From positions 1-25,118 of the forward strand of contig JAYRYJ010000016.1 in the NCBI GenBank assembly GCA_041917055.1: a stretch of 25,118 nucleotides of DNA. The letters run 5' to 3'. The notes below the pieces were generated by a model. That model made no database searches. It was not told the origin of the DNA and saw only the letters and a list, made by a program, of their open reading frames with translations. Source of the stretch: Pseudaquidulcibacter sp041917055 (GTDB lineage Bacteria; Pseudomonadota; Alphaproteobacteria; Caulobacterales; Aquidulcibacteraceae). The translations under genes were made by a program, and so were the position numbers. Positions 21,712 through 25,118 of the stretch are shown one piece after another (the first letter of the stretch is position 1; each line of letters begins with the position of its first letter).

Positions 21712-22524
21712 ATGCGTAAAATTTTACTTTCTACCATTCTTTCCCTTGGTTTGGTTTCGGGCGCTGCCCTTGCATCAGGCGGCGGTGAAGCGCCACATAT
21801 TATGAGTGCGGGCGGTTCTTATAATGGCATTTTCGGCAAATTTGACCGTGCGCAATTGCAACGCGGCTTTCAAATTTATAAAGAGGTTTGCGCCTCTTGC
21901 CACTCTATGAACCAATTGGCATATCGCCATTTGGGTCAAGAATATGGCCCTTATTATGACGCGAAATTCAAAAACCCTGCGGACAATCCTGTCGTTAAGG
22001 CAATTGCCAAAGGCTATAAGTTCAAAGATGTCGATGCTTCGGGCAATGACATTGAGCGTGACGGCCTTCCATCTGACTATTTCGCAAAACCATTTGAAAC
22101 CGATGCACAAGCAAAGGCTGCTAATGGTGGCGCTTTACCGCCCGATTTGTCGGTAATGGCAAAGGCCCGTCATGGCGGTGCAGATTATATTTATTCGCTT
22201 ATGATGGGTTATAATCGGCCTGTGCCACACGGCGTTCACGTTCCTGAGGGCAAAGTCTATAACCCTTATATGGCAGGTGGAATTATCGGTATGCCACAGC
22301 AATTGACCGATGATCGCGTTACTTATGCTGATACGCCTGAAAATAAAGGCGTTAAAGCAAGCGCTGATCAAGAGTCTAAAGATATTGCTGCATTTTTGGC
22401 ATGGGCATCCGACCCTTATCAAACAACCCGCAAATCCGCTGGTATTGGCGTGATGATTTTCCTTTTCATCTTGGCAATTTTCACTTTCTTGTCATATCAA
22501 GCGATTTGGAAAGATAAGCATTAA
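21712..22524 (+). CDS. petC: Cytochrome c1
   Basis: Cytochrome c1 accepts the electron from the Rieske centre and passes it to a soluble or membrane cytochrome c. The 270-residue precursor has a Sec signal peptide (MRKILLSTILSLGLVSGAALA), the haem site CASCH (60-64) in YKEVCASCHSMNQLAYRHLG, the probable Met ligand in MAGGIIGMPQQL and a C-terminal anchor GIGVMIFLFILAIFTFLSYQAIWKDKH. I choose the ATG at 21712, which has AGGGG seven bases upstream, over the ATG at 21706, which is too close to that site. Last gene of petABC, 11 bp after petB and followed by a terminator. Confidence 0.97.
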   Translation: MRKILLSTILSLGLVSGAALASGGGEAPHIMSAGGSYNGIFGKFDRAQLQRGFQIYKEVCASCHSMNQLAYRHLGQEYGPYYDAKFKNPADNPVVKAIAKGYKFKDVDASGNDIERDGLPSDYFAKPFETDAQAKAANGGALPPDLSVMAKARHGGADYIYSLMMGYNRPVPHGVHVPEGKVYNPYMAGGIIGMPQQLTDDRVTYADTPENKGVKASADQESKDIAAFLAWASDPYQTTRKSAGIGVMIFLFILAIFTFLSYQAIWKDKH

Positions 22525-22546
22525 TCGGTTTAACCCATTGATTCAT

Positions 22547-22576
22547 AAATGCCCCGAACCAAGTTCGGGGCATTTT
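22547..22576 (+). terminator. Terminator of petABC
   Basis: AAATGCCCCGAAC-caa-GTTCGGGGCATTT forms a 13-bp perfect stem with a three-base loop and a short T-run, 22 bp after the petC stop. The stem is symmetrical enough to work on either strand. Confidence 0.9.
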
Positions 22577-22637
22577 CCATTTTAGCTTGTGGAATCTCTT
22601 TTACTAATTTATTTAAGATTATTAAGGGAATTCAAAA

Positions 22638-22961
22638 ATGAAAACCAATCAAATTAACCGAGGCCATGAGCGACGGCTTCTATATTTTGAAAATAAATCC
22701 GCGCAAATTGATGGCGAATGGGCGCGAATAGGCTATGGCGAATTTTCGAAAAGTGGGAAATCTATCTATTATCGTGGTCGAGAGTTACGTAAAATAAAAC
22801 GTGGCGGCTTTTCCGGCAATTATCTCGATATTGCAACAAATGAAGAATATTGGGTCTCAGGCGTGAAGAAACTTGGGAATAATTCGCATAGGTGTTATCC
22901 TCTAGATCCCACTGTCGACGAAGATGCACTAGAGGATTACAAATTGACTAGAGGCGAGTAA
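22638..22961 (+). CDS. Small cytoplasmic protein of unknown function
   Basis: The 107-residue product starts at ATG with AAGGGA nine bases upstream. It has no signal peptide or membrane segment. The sequence RLLYFENKSAQIDGEWARIGYGEFSKSGKSIYYRGRELRKIKRGGFSGNYLDIATNEEYWVSGVKK suggests a small beta-rich fold with a basic surface; similar short proteins with the GNYxDxxTxEEYWxSGVKK segment are, as far as I recall, widespread and uncharacterised. It lies between the petC terminator and a P-loop kinase gene, both on the plus strand, with 56 bp to the latter. Confidence 0.75.
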   Translation: MKTNQINRGHERRLLYFENKSAQIDGEWARIGYGEFSKSGKSIYYRGRELRKIKRGGFSGNYLDIATNEEYWVSGVKKLGNNSHRCYPLDPTVDEDALEDYKLTRGE

Positions 22962-23017
22962 ACAGTTGTTTTCCAACTAATTAATTTTGGACAAAGTTCT
23001 TCGACCATATCTTAATA

Positions 23018-23536
23018 ATGAAAGCTACAGGCAAATCTCCCACCCTATATATATTCTCTGGCCTTCCAGGCACAGGCAAGACGACTATTGCGCGGGAATT
23101 GGCGCGGGTTCTGAGGGCTGCTTATTTTCGGGTTGATAGCGCGGAAATCGCCTTGAAAAACTCTAGTCTCAAAATCTCGCCCGCCGAAGATGCGGGTTAT
23201 GAGATCGGCTATGCGATGGCGATTGATAATCTCAAAAACGGATTGGATTTTGTTGCTGATTGCGTCAATCCCATTCAAGAAACCCGCGAAGCATGGCGAA
23301 AAGCGGCGCAAACTGCCAAAGCAAAATACATCGATATTGAAATCATATGTTCCAATCCGAAAATCCACAAAGCGCGACTTTTGGCGCGGAATGCGCAATG
23401 CCCCGAACTTAATCTACCCAATTGGGACGAGGTTTCAAACCACCATTATGAGGCATGGGATAATTCTATTATTGTTATTGATACAGCAATTCTTAATGTG
23501 AAAGAGGCACTTACCAAGATTTTGGAATTGCGATAG
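23018..23536 (+). CDS. P-loop kinase/ATPase (AAA_33-like)
   Basis: The 172-residue product opens with a Walker A motif FSGLPGTGKTTIARELAR (13-30) and has a second acidic site YFRVDSAEI (about 35-43), followed by a nucleotide-kinase-like core: FVADCVNPIQETREAWRKAA and IEIICSNPKIHKARLLARNAQCPELNLPNWDEV. This is the build of small zeta-toxin/polynucleotide-kinase-like phosphotransferases, often annotated as AAA-family ATPases. The substrate is unknown. No antitoxin-like partner stands in front of it, so a zeta toxin is not favoured. The ATG lacks a clear Shine-Dalgarno sequence. The Sel1-repeat gene starts 23 bp later. Confidence 0.8.
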   Translation: MKATGKSPTLYIFSGLPGTGKTTIARELARVLRAAYFRVDSAEIALKNSSLKISPAEDAGYEIGYAMAIDNLKNGLDFVADCVNPIQETREAWRKAAQTAKAKYIDIEIICSNPKIHKARLLARNAQCPELNLPNWDEVSNHHYEAWDNSIIVIDTAILNVKEALTKILELR

Positions 23537-23559
23537 AAATGCAATAAGGGAGAAATAAA

Positions 23560-25118
23560 TTGCCAAAGAGCAAGGTTTTACAGATTGCATTTTTTGCTTG
23601 TGCACCATTCGCATTCCCAAATATTTCGTATTCTGAGACACTCCAAAATTCAAAACCTGTCTCGGTTGGTGAGGTTTTTTATATGCGCGCAATGGGCATT
23701 GAATATTCAAAACACTATTCGCAGGTTCTACACCCCCAAGCGCTCGCGGCCTATGAAAATGCCGCCAATCTCGGTTCTGATAAGGCCATGATACGCCTTG
23801 CGACTTCAAGCAAAGCCGCAGGTGACTTAGCAAAAACAAAATACTGGTATGAAAAAGCCGAAGCCGCAGGAAATTTAAGCGCCGCCATAAATCTTGGTCA
23901 AATCTATATCAAAGACGGTGATTGCGCGCGCGGTTTACCGCTTATAGAGAAAGCTAAAAACGCCAATAGTTTTGATGCCAAAAGATTTTTAGGGCGGGTT
24001 CTCTATGAAAAAACCTGTCCTAACGTTTCAAACGAAATTGTTCTAAAAATCAATGAAGAATTGTCAAATTCCAATTTGATGGTCGCCACATTTCGGCTGG
24101 CCAAAATTCATTATAGTGGCGAATTGGCGCCAAAAAACCTGCCTCGCGCTTGGGCCTATGCCAAAATCGCAAGTCTTAGTCGAAATCAGGATTTTGGCGA
24201 TGAGAAATTTCTTGTATCCGACGCAAGTGCGCTTTTTTCCACAATTGACGCGGAAATAAAAATCGCAAATCTTGAGGCAGCGGCATGGAGTGAATTAAAA
24301 ACAATCTGTGAAAATGGCGTGCCTTGCATAAGCATTCTTTTGACAGATTTACCAAAAGACCTGAAAATTAAAATCCCATATCCGCCCGCACCAATGGCAC
24401 CACCGCCGCCGGTTGCGATTTCGGGCTATAATTCCATGGCTATGGAATATAATAAAAGCATTTCAAACGACCAATATAAAGCCATGAATGAGGCGCACAA
24501 TACGGCCTCTGCCGCCGAGCGTGAATATCGCAAAACCAACAAATTTAATATTAAATTTGGCGATTTGCGGCAATTATATATGAAACCCGTTGAATTAGGA
24601 AATCCACTTTCAATGCGTGCGATTTCAAAACTTTATTTTGAAGAAAACAATATAAAACTAGGGCGCGAATGGCTCGAAAAAGCCGCTCAAAACGGTTCAT
24701 ATCTTGCGCAATGGGAATGGGCGAATTTTCTTATTGAGGATAAAAAAGATTGCCCGTTAATTGCCAAATATCTCGAAAACGCGTGGCGCGTGGCGCAACC
24801 GCAATATTATAATATGGCAGTGGGCAAATTATATAATGGCGAAGTTTGCGCCGATTTTCGTAATGATGTCAAAGCCATAAACTATTACGCCCGTTCGGCA
24901 AACATTGGAAATGTTGCTGCAATGATCAAATTGTCCGAAATTTATTCGCGCAAAGAATCCATCGAATATGATTTCAACAAAGCCATTACATGGGGGCGAA
25001 TTGCTTATGCATTAAGCCCTGAACGCGGATTTTTTGCCCCGCCCGAAGTAAAAAACCTCAAAAAATTCCTAGAGGCGGGATACAAAACCCTTGATGATGA
25101 AGCGAAAAAGCAAGTGAT
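23560..25118 (+). CDS. Sel1-like repeat protein, secreted, C-terminus beyond window
   Basis: An open frame runs from TTG 23560 to the window end (519 codons, no stop). AAGGGAG lies seven bases before the TTG. The N-terminus MPKSKVLQIAFFACAPFAFPNISYS looks like a signal peptide. Two blocks of Sel1/TPR-like helical pairs follow. The first (about 60-270) includes YENAANLGSDKAMIRLA and YWYEKAEAAGNLSAAINLGQIY. The second (about 330 onward) includes GREWLEKAAQNGSYLAQWEWANFL and AINYYARSANIGNVAAMIKLSEIY. They are separated by a Pro-rich linker (PPAPMAPPPP, about 275-286). Such proteins scaffold periplasmic or envelope complexes. The partner is unknown, and the kinase gene upstream is probably in the same operon. 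Confidence 0.8.
   Translation, partial: MPKSKVLQIAFFACAPFAFPNISYSETLQNSKPVSVGEVFYMRAMGIEYSKHYSQVLHPQALAAYENAANLGSDKAMIRLATSSKAAGDLAKTKYWYEKAEAAGNLSAAINLGQIYIKDGDCARGLPLIEKAKNANSFDAKRFLGRVLYEKTCPNVSNEIVLKINEELSNSNLMVATFRLAKIHYSGELAPKNLPRAWAYAKIASLSRNQDFGDEKFLVSDASALFSTIDAEIKIANLEAAAWSELKTICENGVPCISILLTDLPKDLKIKIPYPPAPMAPPPPVAISGYNSMAMEYNKSISNDQYKAMNEAHNTASAAEREYRKTNKFNIKFGDLRQLYMKPVELGNPLSMRAISKLYFEENNIKLGREWLEKAAQNGSYLAQWEWANFLIEDKKDCPLIAKYLENAWRVAQPQYYNMAVGKLYNGEVCADFRNDVKAINYYARSANIGNVAAMIKLSEIYSRKESIEYDFNKAITWGRIAYALSPERGFFAPPEVKNLKKFLEAGYKTLDDEAKKQV

Noticed and set aside
22525..22617. TTAA-type pairs resembling CtrA boxes after petC
   Set aside because: The spacers are five bases rather than seven, and one pair lies between petC and its terminator.
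23018..23536. Zeta-type toxin of a toxin-antitoxin pair
   Set aside because: The P-loop fits, but the neighbouring 107-residue protein does not look like an antitoxin and no operator repeats are visible.

Overview
The window reads as chromosomal DNA of a free-living, flagellated, aerobically respiring alphaproteobacterium, most like the Caulobacterales/Maricaulales (Hyphomonadaceae-like) lineage but with a fairly AT-rich genome. Pointers are a MipZ-type division-site ATPase, the flagellar regulator FliX transcribed divergently from flgI, two boxes that fit the CtrA consensus TTAA-N7-TTAACC, a sigma-54 promoter in front of flgI, a fused-lineage type petABC operon, and an alphaproteobacterial DksA with a degenerate zinc site. 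The taxon is inferred from gene content only.

Layout, left to right. (1) 1-718: end of surE and complete pcm, the protein and nucleotide repair pair. (2) 719-1415: no protein gene; a 190-bp cluster of hairpins (REPIN/MITE-like), a tandem duplication of the 3' end of tRNA-Asn with its terminator, the tRNA-Asn gene, and a candidate CtrA-controlled small RNA. (3) 1416-5175: a small secreted protein, dksA, fliX, then divergently flgI, a rod-binding (FlgJ N-terminal-like) protein and a FlbY/FlgN-like protein. The fliX-flgI gap holds a CtrA box, an inverted repeat suited to an enhancer protein, and a sigma-54 promoter. (4) 5255-5728: an orphan periplasmic protein. (5) 5746-8798: xseB-ispA-dxs, a tight isoprenoid operon on the minus strand. 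(6) 8890-11874: a histidine phosphatase, mipZ, a 274-bp MITE with 35-bp terminal inverted repeats, and an unknown secreted protein whose stop codon lies in the MITE end. (7) 11901-18375: a minus-strand leucine/isovalerate catabolic operon (mccB, 3-methylglutaconyl-CoA hydratase, mccA) followed by a small membrane protein and a sterol-desaturase family hydroxylase; a vapBC toxin-antitoxin pair sits inside it. (8) 18418-19287: hemF. (9) 19288-19876: a second hairpin-cluster element and the petA leader. (10) 19877-22524: petA-petB-petC, the cytochrome bc1 complex, closed by a strong terminator. (11) 22638-25118: a small protein of unknown function, a P-loop kinase, and a Sel1-repeat protein that runs off the window.

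Most of the window is conserved housekeeping. The least explained parts are the non-coding ones: the candidate small RNA at 1242-1315, the duplicated tRNA end, the two hairpin-cluster elements, the MITE that ends a gene, and the vapBC insertion in a catabolic operon. Non-ATG starts are frequent: pcm, mipZ, petA and the Sel1 protein appear to use TTG; dksA, vapC and the 157-residue protein appear to use GTG.
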